From the NCBI GenBank assembly GCA_964559135.1, contig CAZLGG010000077.1, positions 1-18,362 of the forward strand: a stretch of DNA of 18,362 nucleotides, given 5' to 3'. The notes under the pieces were generated by a model, which was not told the DNA's origin, did no database searches, and worked only from the letters and a program-made list of their open reading frames with translations. Origin of the DNA: DRQF01 sp964559135 (GTDB lineage Bacteria > Planctomycetota > GCA-002687715 > DRQF01). Positions 7,099-15,297 of the stretch are shown one piece after another (positions within the stretch are counted from its first letter, which is position 1; every line of letters begins with the position of its first letter). The position numbers and the translations under genes were made by a program.

Positions 7099-8256
7099 AT
7101 GACCGACGCAGCCGAAATACAACGCATCAAGGATCACGGCGACGTTCGATCCGAGGAGATGCTCCTCAACATGGGGCCGCAGCATCCCTCGACGCACGGC
7201 GTGTTCCGCGTGGTGATTCGAAGCGATGGGGAGATCATCCTCGACGCCGAGTCCCACATCGGATACCTGCACCGTTGCTTCGAGAAGATCTGCGAGAGCG
7301 TCAACTACACGAAGGCGACGCCCTACACGGATCGCCTCGACTACCTCATGGCCATGGGTAACAACCTCGGCTACGCCCTGGCCGTCGAGAAGCTGCTCGG
7401 CGTCGAAGCGCCCGAGCGCGCCCAGTACATCCGGGTGATCGTCACCGAACTCTCCCGCATCGCGTCGCACCTTCTCGCGATCGGCACCTACGGCATGGAC
7501 ATAGGCGCCATCACGCCGTTCCTCTACTGTTTCCGCGATCGCGAGAAGATCCTCTACATCCTGGAGACCATCTGCGGGCAGCGTCTCAACTACAACTACG
7601 TCCGCATCGGCGGCGTGGCCTACGACGTCGACGACGCGATGCTGAAGATGACGCGGGAGTTCTGCGACTATTTTCTGCCGCGAGTGATGGAGTACAACGA
7701 TCTCCTCACCTACAACGGCATTTTTCTCGATCGCACGGGCAACGTGGGGGTTCTCCCGGCCGACCTGGCGATCGCCTACGGCTGCACGGGACCCGTCCTT
7801 CGAGGTTCCGGTGTCAAGCGCGACCTCCGCAAGGACGCCCCCTATGCGGTCTATGACCGTTTCGACTTCGAAGTTCCCGTGGGCTCCGGCGAAGCCGGAA
7901 CCGTCGGCGATTGCTTCGACCGCTACATGGTGCGCATGCGGGAGATGATCGAGAGCACGAAGATCATCCAGCAGGCCCTCGACCAGATTCCGGAAGGGGA
8001 CTTCAAACATCCCAAGGTCAAGCTGAAGCCGAAGGTCCCCGCAGGCGACGCCTACACGGCCGTGGAGAATGCACGCGGCGAGTTGGGCTTTTACCTCATC
8101 GCGGACGGCTCCGACACCGCCTTCCGCCTGAAATGTCGCAGCCCGGCTTTCTCGAACGTCTCCGTCCTGCACGAGATCAGTCGAGGAGCCATGGTCGCGG
8201 ACATGGTGGCCATCATCGGCAGCTTGGACATCGTCATGGGTGAGATCGACCGATAA
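7099..8256 (+). CDS. nuoD: NADH-quinone oxidoreductase subunit D
   Basis: The 385-aa 49-kDa subunit homologue that forms the quinone-binding cavity with NuoB. The N-terminal loop NMGPQHPSTHGVFRVV carries the quinone-site His29 and His33, and PYTDRLDYL contains Tyr82, the counterpart of the tyrosine that hydrogen-bonds the quinone headgroup. ESHIGYLHRCFEK and the C-terminal GSLDIVMGEIDR are standard for the family, which derives from the large subunit of NiFe hydrogenases but lacks its metal-binding cysteines; none of the hydrogenase CxxC motifs is present here. ATG 7099 has GGAAG about 9 nt upstream. Length is close to that of non-fused NuoD proteins. Confidence 0.96.
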   Translation: MTDAAEIQRIKDHGDVRSEEMLLNMGPQHPSTHGVFRVVIRSDGEIILDAESHIGYLHRCFEKICESVNYTKATPYTDRLDYLMAMGNNLGYALAVEKLLGVEAPERAQYIRVIVTELSRIASHLLAIGTYGMDIGAITPFLYCFRDREKILYILETICGQRLNYNYVRIGGVAYDVDDAMLKMTREFCDYFLPRVMEYNDLLTYNGIFLDRTGNVGVLPADLAIAYGCTGPVLRGSGVKRDLRKDAPYAVYDRFDFEVPVGSGEAGTVGDCFDRYMVRMREMIESTKIIQQALDQIPEGDFKHPKVKLKPKVPAGDAYTAVENARGELGFYLIADGSDTAFRLKCRSPAFSNVSVLHEISRGAMVADMVAIIGSLDIVMGEIDR

Positions 8257-8258
8257 CC

Positions 8259-9491
8259 ATGGAAAGCTACTTCACCTTCGTATCGAGCGTCCTGGGGTTG
8301 GAAGGCTCGAGCCTTTGGGGGGTCGTCGGGGCCATTGCGGTGTGGGCGTTGCCCATCACCGGATTCGTCTCCGTCGTGGGGCTCGTCAGCATCTGGTTGG
8401 AGCGGAAGATCTCTGCCCACATCCAGTGTCGCGTGGGCCCCATGGAGGTGGGCCCCCACGGCGCCCTCCAAACCATAGCCGACGGCATCAAGTTGTTGGG
8501 CAAGGAAGACCTGGTCCCGGCCAACGCCGACCGCATCCTGTTCGGCTTGGCTCCGATGCTCGTCTTCGCCTCCACGTTCGTCGGATTCGCGGTGATCCCC
8601 TTCTCCCAAAAAGCCGTCATCGCGGACCTCAACCTCGGTATCTTTTTCCTCGCGGCCGTGGGATCCTTGGAGGCCATCGGGGTCGTCATGGCGGGCTGGT
8701 CATCGAACAACAAGTGGTCGCTCTTCGGCGCCATCCGCGCGGCGACCCAGGTGGTGAGTTACGAGATCCCCTTGGGGCTTTCGCTCCTGGCGGTCATCGT
8801 CGTCGCGGGCTCCATGAGCCTCAATGACATCACCGAGGCTCAGTCCGGTTGGATTTGGAACTGGTTCCTCTTCCGTAATCCGTTCATGTGGGCCGTGTTC
8901 CTCATCTACTTCATCGCTTCGCTGGCCGAGTGCAAGCGGGCCCCCTTCGACCTGCCCGAGGCGGAATCGGAGCTCGTGTCCGGCTTCCACACCGAGTATT
9001 CGGGCATGCGTTTCGCCATCTTCTTTCTGGCGGAATACGGCGCCATGTACATCGTGTCGGCCATCGCCGTCGTCCTGTTCTTCGGTGGTTGGTACACGGG
9101 CATCCCGTTCCTCGACCACATCAGCGGAAGCATCGGCGGCACGACGGGGGTCGTCGTGGAGAACCTCATCGGCGCGGGCTCCATCATCGTGAAGTCCTTT
9201 CTCCTCATCTGTGTTCAGATGTGGATTCGCTGGACGCTGCCTCGCATCCGCCTGGATCAGATGATGGACCTCTGCCTGAAGTACCTTTTGCCGTTCTCGC
9301 TGGTTCTCCTCGTGGCGGTGAGTCTGTGGCAAGCCTTCCAGGGGCCCGTCGATGGCGGAAACTCCGTCATGGGGATGATCATGCTCGTTGCCACGGTGGC
9401 CTCCATCGTTTGGATGCGTCGCCTCGCCGGTCGTGTCTCGAAGGCTTCGGAACTAAGGCGCGAACTCCCGGTCGTGAAGACCGGACTTTGA
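8259..9491 (+). CDS. nuoH: NADH-quinone oxidoreductase subunit H
   Basis: The 410-aa membrane subunit (ND1 homologue) that links the Q-site to the proton-pumping arm, with eight or more membrane helices. Conserved blocks are visible in order: WLERKISAHIQCRVGPMEVG, GALQTIADGIKLLGKEDLVP, the acidic funnel FDLPEAESELVSGFHTEYSG with several Glu residues, and FFLAEYGAMYIVSAIAV. It is longer than E. coli NuoH (325 aa), owing mainly to a longer N-terminal helix region and external loops (for example residues 280-305). It begins 2 nt after the nuoD stop, so translation is probably coupled. Confidence 0.95.
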   Translation: MESYFTFVSSVLGLEGSSLWGVVGAIAVWALPITGFVSVVGLVSIWLERKISAHIQCRVGPMEVGPHGALQTIADGIKLLGKEDLVPANADRILFGLAPMLVFASTFVGFAVIPFSQKAVIADLNLGIFFLAAVGSLEAIGVVMAGWSSNNKWSLFGAIRAATQVVSYEIPLGLSLLAVIVVAGSMSLNDITEAQSGWIWNWFLFRNPFMWAVFLIYFIASLAECKRAPFDLPEAESELVSGFHTEYSGMRFAIFFLAEYGAMYIVSAIAVVLFFGGWYTGIPFLDHISGSIGGTTGVVVENLIGAGSIIVKSFLLICVQMWIRWTLPRIRLDQMMDLCLKYLLPFSLVLLVAVSLWQAFQGPVDGGNSVMGMIMLVATVASIVWMRRLAGRVSKASELRRELPVVKTGL

Positions 9492-9510
9492 GGGGGAGGG
9501 AAGCGGGACG

Positions 9511-10137
9511 ATGACCACCATGAACACCTACTTCGGAAAGATCCGCGAGGTCTCGCGCTCGATCATCATCGGCATGGGATTGACGTGGCGGTATCTCGTC
9601 AATCCGAAGGAGATCGTGACGGTTCAATACGGGTCGAAGAAGTACGGTCCTCAGAAGAACTACCTGCCGGCGCGCCACCGAGGGATTCACTACCTCGAGA
9701 CTGAGAAGTGCATCCAGTGCGAGATCTGCGCGAAAGCTTGTCCCGTCGACTGCATCGAGATGGAAGGCACGCGTGACGGAGATCTCGAAGGGGCTTGGCA
9801 GGGCGACAAGGTTCAGATCAGCCGTTTCGTCATCGACCTGAACAAGTGCATTTTCTGCAACCTGTGTTGCGAGCCGTGCCCGAAGAACTGTATCCACATG
9901 GGCCAGGAGTTCGACCTGGCGGCGTACACCCGTTCCCACGGCGTCAAGAACCTGTTGACCGACAAGCCCTGGAGCGAAGCGGATGCCGAGGCGGAGGCGT
10001 GGCGACGCGACGAGATGAAGCGCCTCGCCGAGGAGAAGAAGAAAAAGAAGGCGGCGGAGAAAGCCGCGAGAGATGCGGCCAAGAAGGCCGCTGCCGAGAA
10101 GAAGAAGCCTGACGGCGACGACACGAAGAAATCTTGA
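9511..10137 (+). CDS. nuoI: NADH-quinone oxidoreductase subunit I with charged C-terminal tail
   Basis: The 208-aa ferredoxin-like subunit that passes electrons through clusters N6a and N6b to N2. Two [4Fe-4S] motifs are intact: CIQCEICAKACP (Cys67, 70, 73, 77) with Cys81 after it, and CIFCNLCCEPCP (Cys113, 116, 119, 123) with Cys127. The N-terminal IIIGMGLTWRYL is the membrane-surface helix that anchors the subunit. The core ends near residue 155. A tail of about 50 residues rich in Lys, Ala and Glu follows (e.g. EEKKKKKAAEKAARDAAKKA), probably one long charged helix, and is not part of standard NuoI. A GGGAGGG lies upstream of ATG 9511. In a complex without NuoG this subunit would be the most exposed electron entry point. 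Confidence 0.95.
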   Translation: MTTMNTYFGKIREVSRSIIIGMGLTWRYLVNPKEIVTVQYGSKKYGPQKNYLPARHRGIHYLETEKCIQCEICAKACPVDCIEMEGTRDGDLEGAWQGDKVQISRFVIDLNKCIFCNLCCEPCPKNCIHMGQEFDLAAYTRSHGVKNLLTDKPWSEADAEAEAWRRDEMKRLAEEKKKKKAAEKAARDAAKKAAAEKKKPDGDDTKKS

Positions 10138-10140
10138 GAG

Positions 10141-10800
10141 ATGTCGGCCGTGGGTTGCGGCCGTGAGGGAGAGTGGGCTTTGAGCTTCCACGCCATCATA
10201 TTCTGGGCCTTGGCCGCGATGACCATCGTTCCGGCGATCGGTATCGTCGTGAGCAAGAACATCGTTCACATGGCCTTCTGGTTGCTGGGGACCCTCATGG
10301 GGGTCGCCGGCCTCTACCTCCACATGGAGGCGGATTTCTTGGGAATGACCCAGGTGTTCGTCTACATCGGGGGAATCAATGTGTTGTTGTTGTTCGGCAT
10401 CATGCTGACCAACCGGGAGCCCCTGTACGTCCGCGCCGCCGTGAAGCGGCCGGCCATCGCCTCGGCGGTCCTGCTGGGCGTCGTCGTGGCGGTCGGCCTG
10501 ATCCAGTCCTACGGGGCCACGGAGTGGCACACCGCGAAGGATGTGGTCATCGAGGCGGGCGCTTCCGGTTCGGCGGAGTCCATGGGGAGGCCCTCGGTGA
10601 AACCGATGACGGCGCCGGGTCTGTTGGATCCGGCTGCTGCGGAGGGCGTCACCAACGGCGACGGCACTGCGGCCACGCTCGGCACCTATCTGCTCTCCGA
10701 CTACATCCTGCCGTTCGAGATCGTCTCGATTCTTCTCCTCGTCGTCCTCGTGGGGGCGGCCTACATCGCACGACGCGATCCGGAAGGAGGGTCAGCCTGA
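10141..10800 (+). CDS. nuoJ: NADH-quinone oxidoreductase subunit J
   Basis: A 219-aa membrane subunit (ND6 homologue). Helix 3, FLGMTQVFVYIGGINVLLLF, corresponds to the pi-bulge helix that rearranges during turnover. A hydrophilic loop of about 50 residues (roughly 135-180) precedes the last helix, YILPFEIVSILLLVVLVGAA. The start is doubtful: ATG 10141 has no properly spaced Shine-Dalgarno (GAGAG lies only 0-4 nt upstream), whereas TTG 10180 in the same frame has GAGGGAGAG 6 nt upstream and would give a typical NuoJ N-terminus, SFHAIIFWALAAMTIV. The 13 residues between are Gly/Cys/Glu-rich and unlike the family. I list the ATG but consider the TTG at least equally likely. Confidence 0.9.
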   Translation: MSAVGCGREGEWALSFHAIIFWALAAMTIVPAIGIVVSKNIVHMAFWLLGTLMGVAGLYLHMEADFLGMTQVFVYIGGINVLLLFGIMLTNREPLYVRAAVKRPAIASAVLLGVVVAVGLIQSYGATEWHTAKDVVIEAGASGSAESMGRPSVKPMTAPGLLDPAAAEGVTNGDGTAATLGTYLLSDYILPFEIVSILLLVVLVGAAYIARRDPEGGSA

Positions 10801-11129
10801 TGGGCGGCAACACCTTCATGGACATCGGCCTCGGCCACTACCTGGCCGTCTCGGCGATTCTCTTCGCCCTCGGTCTCGTCGTGGTCATGACGCGGCGCAA
10901 TGCCATTGGAATCCTCATGGGATTGGAGCTCCTCCTGAATGCCGCGGGGATCAACTTCGTGGCCTTCAACCGCTTCTCGGCGCCCGAGCGCATGGACGGT
11001 CAGATCTTCGTGATCTTCATCGTCATCCTCGCCGCCGCGGAAGCGGCGACGGCGCTCGCTCTCGTGCTGAATATCTACCACCAGATTCATACGGCCAATG
11101 TGGATGAGGCCCATCTCCTCAAGGAATGA
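10800..11129 (+). CDS. nuoK: NADH-quinone oxidoreductase subunit K
   Basis: A 109-aa three-helix membrane subunit (ND4L homologue). The two buried glutamates of the central proton channel are present: Glu43 in GILMGLELLLNAAG and Glu81 in VILAAAEAATALAL. Length is normal. Its ATG overlaps the nuoJ TGA by one base (TGATG) and is preceded by GGAAGGAGG, a very strong Shine-Dalgarno inside the end of nuoJ. A second in-frame ATG at 10818 would remove six residues but is poorly placed. A 60-nt gap separates it from nuoL. Confidence 0.95.
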   Translation: MGGNTFMDIGLGHYLAVSAILFALGLVVVMTRRNAIGILMGLELLLNAAGINFVAFNRFSAPERMDGQIFVIFIVILAAAEAATALALVLNIYHQIHTANVDEAHLLKE

Positions 11130-11189
11130 CGCAGGGAACCGACACGATGACGCACTCCTCCACGAAGCGGACGAACTGAGCAAGAACCC

Positions 11190-13406
11190 ATGGATCAAAC
11201 GCCTATCCTCTTGGCTTTGTTGATCACCGCGCTGCCTTTGTGCGCGTTCGTGATCCAGGTCTTCTTCGGTCGCTTCTTGCCGCGGCAGGGAGACTGGCTG
11301 CCGACCTCCGCGGTGGGGGCCGGCCTCATCATGGCCCTCTACCTGTTTTTCACGCAGGTGTTGGGCGCGCCTCACGGCATGGAACACCCGGCCTTTTGGA
11401 AGATGACCTGGCTTTCCGTCGGCGAGACGAGTCCGTTCGTGGTCAACTTCGAGGTGATGATCGACAACCTCAGCATCGTCATGCTGGTTGTCGTGACCCT
11501 CGTCAGCTTCCTCGTTCACCTCTTTTCGACGGGCTATATGAAGGGGGAGGAACGCTACAATCGTTTCTTCGCCTACTTGGCTCTGTTCACGTTCTCGATG
11601 CTGGGGCTCATCATCACCTCCAGCATGCTCATGCTTTTCATCTTCTGGGAGCTGGTCGGTCTCTGCTCGTACCTGTTGATCGGGTTTTACTTCACCAAGG
11701 ACTCGGCGGCCGCGGCTTGCAAGAAGGCGTTTCTCACCAACCGGGTGGGAGACACGGGTTTCTTTCTCGGCCTCATGATGATCGCCGCTGTCGTGGGATC
11801 GTTTTCGTTTCCCGACATCTTCGACAGCGTCCGGCAGGGTATGTGGAACCCGACTCTGTTGACCATTGCGGGGGTCTGTATCTTCCTGGGGGCGGTTTCC
11901 AAGTCGGCGCAGTTTCCCCTCCACGTCTGGTTGCCCGACGCCATGGAGGGCCCGACGCCGGTCTCCGCCTTGATTCATGCGGCGACGATGGTGGCCGCCG
12001 GCGTCTACATGATCGTCCGCATGTTTCCCTTCCTCGCCGGCTGGGACGCCGAGGCCGGTCAGTCCGCCATCATGACGGGCAACTACTTCGAAAGCGACAC
12101 GCTGTTCATCATCGCCATGGTGGGAGGCTTCACCGCCATCTTCGCAGCCACCATCGCGGTGGCGCAGTACGACATCAAGAAGGTGCTCGCCTACTCGACC
12201 GTTTCCCAGCTCGGTTACATGGTGATGGGTGTGGGCGTGGGCTCCCCGAGCGCCGGCATGTATCACCTTTTCACCCATGCCATGTTCAAGGCGTGCCTGT
12301 TCCTCGGCTCCGGCTCGATCATCCTGGCGATGCACCATGAGCAGGACATGAGGAAGATGGGCGGTCTGCGCAAGAAGCTTCCGATCACCCACATCACTTT
12401 CCTACTCGCCACGTTGGCGCTCTCGGGCGTGCCGTTCTTTTCGGGAATGATCTCGAAGGAAGCGGTCCTCACCCAGGCCTATGCCTATTGGGAGTACCAC
12501 AAGCACCTGACCGGCGGGCTTGCCTTCGCGCGCTTCTTGCCCTTCCTGTTCTGCCTCGTCGCCGCGGCGTTCACGGCGTTCTACATGTTCCGACTCGTGA
12601 TCGGCATCTTCTACGGGAAGCCCCGCGACCAGCACGCCTACGAGCATGCACACGAGTCGCCGATGACGATGACGATCCCGCTCATGGTCCTCGCAGGGGT
12701 CGCCGTCATCGGCGCTGGAATCGCCATCCCCGGCGGGCCCGGAACGGATTGGTTCGAAAACCGCAACGCGCCGGAAGTGGTCGTGGGCGGAATGATGTCG
12801 AGCGAAGCCATGGTGCCCTCGACGGAAGTGAGGGAGGCTTGGGAGACCGGGGCCGCTTGGCACGATCTCCACGTGGAGGAAGTGGCGGAGACGGCGCCCC
12901 CGGCCATCAAGGAATTCCACCACGCTTACCACCTGGCCCATTGGCCCACGTTCCTGCTGGCGACCCTCTGTGGCCTCTTGGGCATAGCTCTCGCCTACTG
13001 GGTCTTCTTCTTCAACCGGGGGAAGGAATACGTCAGGCCCGGGGGCTTCCTGGATGCTTGGCGCGTCTGGCTGGTGAATCTCTACTACGTGGACGACTTC
13101 TTCGCGGCCGTCCCCATCGCCTTCACCCATTGGACCGCCAGGCTCTGTGCCGCGATCGATCGCGTGATCGTGGACTCGGTGGTCAACGGAGTGGGCATTC
13201 TCGGAATGGCGGTCGCCTGGGTGGCCGGCAAGGTCGATTACTGGGCCGTGGACGGCACCGTGCGGGGAACGGGGGAACTCGTTCTGGCCGGTGGCGATCG
13301 GGTCCGCAGGATTCAAACGGGACGGATTCAAGACTACGTCGGACTCACCGTGTTCGGCATGACCATTGTCTTCGTCGTCGTGATGATTTGGACGAATTGG
13401 AACTGA
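11190..13406 (+). CDS. nuoL: NADH-quinone oxidoreductase subunit L
   Basis: The 738-aa distal antiporter-like proton pump (ND5 homologue). Key residues are visible: Glu154 in IFWELVGLCSYLLIGFY, Lys238 in VSKSAQFPLHVWLPDAMEGP, and the proton-path histidines near His263 in ALIHAATMVAAGVYM. The C-terminal part includes the lateral helix and final anchor, ending RRIQTGRIQDYVGLTVFG and a last membrane helix. At 738 aa it is longer than E. coli NuoL (613 aa); a hydrophilic stretch at about residues 512-585, Glu- and His-rich near its end, accounts for much of this. The next gene starts 82 nt later after a hairpin at 13408-13430. Confidence 0.95.
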   Translation: MDQTPILLALLITALPLCAFVIQVFFGRFLPRQGDWLPTSAVGAGLIMALYLFFTQVLGAPHGMEHPAFWKMTWLSVGETSPFVVNFEVMIDNLSIVMLVVVTLVSFLVHLFSTGYMKGEERYNRFFAYLALFTFSMLGLIITSSMLMLFIFWELVGLCSYLLIGFYFTKDSAAAACKKAFLTNRVGDTGFFLGLMMIAAVVGSFSFPDIFDSVRQGMWNPTLLTIAGVCIFLGAVSKSAQFPLHVWLPDAMEGPTPVSALIHAATMVAAGVYMIVRMFPFLAGWDAEAGQSAIMTGNYFESDTLFIIAMVGGFTAIFAATIAVAQYDIKKVLAYSTVSQLGYMVMGVGVGSPSAGMYHLFTHAMFKACLFLGSGSIILAMHHEQDMRKMGGLRKKLPITHITFLLATLALSGVPFFSGMISKEAVLTQAYAYWEYHKHLTGGLAFARFLPFLFCLVAAAFTAFYMFRLVIGIFYGKPRDQHAYEHAHESPMTMTIPLMVLAGVAVIGAGIAIPGGPGTDWFENRNAPEVVVGGMMSSEAMVPSTEVREAWETGAAWHDLHVEEVAETAPPAIKEFHHAYHLAHWPTFLLATLCGLLGIALAYWVFFFNRGKEYVRPGGFLDAWRVWLVNLYYVDDFFAAVPIAFTHWTARLCAAIDRVIVDSVVNGVGILGMAVAWVAGKVDYWAVDGTVRGTGELVLAGGDRVRRIQTGRIQDYVGLTVFGMTIVFVVVMIWTNWN

Positions 13407-13407
13407 T

Positions 13408-13430
13408 GGGCGTCGTGCGGCACGACGCCC
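13408..13430 (+). promoter_or_regulatory. Hairpin in the nuoL-nuoM gap
   Basis: GGGCGTCGTG pairs perfectly with CACGACGCCC around a CGG loop (10 bp), starting 2 nt after the nuoL stop codon. No T tract follows (next bases GCGACTACG), so it is not a classical intrinsic terminator. It may be an RNA-stability or processing element that sets nuoL versus nuoM levels. Confidence 0.6.
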
Positions 13431-13488
13431 GCGACTACGATCTGGAGCGTGCGGTTCGGATGACCGCCTTCTTCAGGAAGGGAACACG

Positions 13489-15297
13489 ATGCTTTTGACC
13501 CTCGTCACCTTCATCCCGCTGATTGCGGCCCTGGTGGTGCTCTGCATCCCCAAGGAGCAAAAGGACATCATCAAGTGGACGTCGCTGGGCGCCACCGTGG
13601 TGACGTTCATCATCGCGTGCCAGCTCGTCATGGGCTACAGGTCCGGTGGAACGGATTCGGTCGTCGAGAAATTCGACGCCCAGATTCAGTCGGTCATCGA
13701 CAAGGATGTCGGCGATGCAGCGCTGAAGGCGAGTTTCCAAAAGGGCGTGCAGGCCATCGAGGCGGACAATGTCGACGACTCGGTCGGCGCCGACCGAGGC
13801 CCCGCGCACTACGCCGCGATCGCCGGTATCGACCTGCAGTCCCTCGACGAGACCCAGTCCAAGGCCTGGCACGAGACCTGGGAACTCTCGATGGCCAAGG
13901 GCGCCGCGGCGAGCGAGCACATTCGCTTCGTCGAATTCGGAACCTGGATCGACGGCTTCAACATCCGCTATTTCATGGGCGGTGACGGGCTATCCCTGCC
14001 GCTCATCTGGTTGACGGCCCTGCTCAGCGTCTTGTGTCTCGCCTACTCGTGGAACATCACGAAGGCGACCAAGGCCTACTTCGCTTTGTTCCTCATCCTC
14101 GAGACGGGACTGATGGGGGTCTTTTTGGCTCTCGACTTCTTCCTGTTCTACGTGTTTTGGGAAATCGTCCTTTTGCCGATGTACTTCCTCATCGGCTTCT
14201 GGGGCGGCCCTCGTCGCATCTATGCGTCGATCAAGTTCTTCATCTACACCTTGGTCGGGTCGGTCCTCATGCTCATCTGCATGTTGGCTCTCTACTTCCA
14301 CGACGGTTTCGACACCTTCAACATCCTGACGTTGATGGAAGCGGCTCCGGGTTTCTCACAGACCATGCAGATGTGGATGTTCCTCGGCCTCTTCATCGCC
14401 TTCGCGATCAAGGTGCCGATCTTTCCGTTCCATACATGGCTGCCCGACGCCCACGTGCAGGCGCCCACGGCGGCCTCCGTCATCCTGGCGGGCGTTTTGC
14501 TGAAGATGGGCGGCTATGGGCTCTTTCGTTTCAATTTAGGGCTCTGCCCTGACGCGATGAGCGGCGCCATCCAGTTGCCGATGTGGTTGGGCGGCAACTT
14601 CATCATGTTCCTCGCCATTCTGGGAGTGATCAACATCGTCTACGGCGCGCTGTGCGCCATGGCTCAGAAGGACTTCAAGAGCATGGTGGCGTATTCGTCC
14701 ATCAGCCACATGGGGTACGTCCTTCTGGGCGTGGCGGCGATGACCGACGCCGGCGTCCAAGGCGCTGTGCTCCAGATGTTCAATCACGGTCTCAGCTCGG
14801 CCATGATGTTCCTCATCGTCGGCGTGATCTACGAGCGAGCCCACCACCGCAACCTGAACAAGTTCGGCGGTATCGGCGCCCAGATGCCCTACTACACGGG
14901 TTTGGCGACGATCGGCTTCTTCGCTTCCCTGGGTCTCCCGGGTCTCAACGGCTTCGTCTCCGAGGCTCTCGTGTTCATGGGGGCGTGGAACTCTCACACC
15001 GCCGCACCCGCGGTGGGTGTCTTCGGACTCCCGACCTGGATCGTCTTCCTTGCCCTTCCCGGCATCGTGCTCACCGCGGCCTATATTCTCTGGGCCGTCC
15101 AGCGGGTCTTCATGGGACCTCTGAAGAGCGAAACCTACAAGACCTTCAAGGATCTGAGCTTCCGGGAGGTTTTCGTGCTCGCGCCCTTGGGGCTTCTCTG
15201 TATCGTTTTCGGGGTCTGGCCGCAGCTCATCTTGGGATTCATGAACGACACGTTGAATACCTTGGTCAGCTCGGTCATCGCAGTGGCCGGTAACTGA
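13489..15297 (+). CDS. nuoM: NADH-quinone oxidoreductase subunit M with extended first loop
   Basis: The 602-aa second antiporter-like proton pump (ND4 homologue). Canonical residues are present: Glu225 in FYVFWEIVLLPMYFLIGFWG, Lys308 in AFAIKVPIFPFHTWLPDAHV, and Lys339 in VILAGVLLKMGGYGLFRF. E. coli NuoM is 509 aa. Most of the difference is a hydrophilic region at residues 51-145, between helix 2 and the GGDGLSLPLIWLTALL helix, predicted to be mostly helical and to face the outside of the membrane. ATG 13489 follows AGGAAGGG. Its stop overlaps the nuoN start by one base. Confidence 0.95.
   Translation: MLLTLVTFIPLIAALVVLCIPKEQKDIIKWTSLGATVVTFIIACQLVMGYRSGGTDSVVEKFDAQIQSVIDKDVGDAALKASFQKGVQAIEADNVDDSVGADRGPAHYAAIAGIDLQSLDETQSKAWHETWELSMAKGAAASEHIRFVEFGTWIDGFNIRYFMGGDGLSLPLIWLTALLSVLCLAYSWNITKATKAYFALFLILETGLMGVFLALDFFLFYVFWEIVLLPMYFLIGFWGGPRRIYASIKFFIYTLVGSVLMLICMLALYFHDGFDTFNILTLMEAAPGFSQTMQMWMFLGLFIAFAIKVPIFPFHTWLPDAHVQAPTAASVILAGVLLKMGGYGLFRFNLGLCPDAMSGAIQLPMWLGGNFIMFLAILGVINIVYGALCAMAQKDFKSMVAYSSISHMGYVLLGVAAMTDAGVQGAVLQMFNHGLSSAMMFLIVGVIYERAHHRNLNKFGGIGAQMPYYTGLATIGFFASLGLPGLNGFVSEALVFMGAWNSHTAAPAVGVFGLPTWIVFLALPGIVLTAAYILWAVQRVFMGPLKSETYKTFKDLSFREVFVLAPLGLLCIVFGVWPQLILGFMNDTLNTLVSSVIAVAGN

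Noticed and set aside
7099..8256. Possibility that the operon is a NiFe-hydrogenase-type (Ech/Hyc) complex rather than complex I
   Set aside because: NuoD lacks the CxxC metal ligands of hydrogenase large subunits, and NuoA, J, K and all three Nuo-type antiporter subunits are present, as in true complex I.
11147..11179. Ten-residue open frame (MTHSSTKRTN) between nuoK and nuoL
   Set aside because: It has its own ATG and stop but no clear Shine-Dalgarno and no leader-peptide signature; length is expected by chance.
10761..12392. Minus-strand open frame of 543 codons across nuoK-nuoL
   Set aside because: His/Asp/Arg-rich nonsense product; antisense to highly conserved complex I genes.
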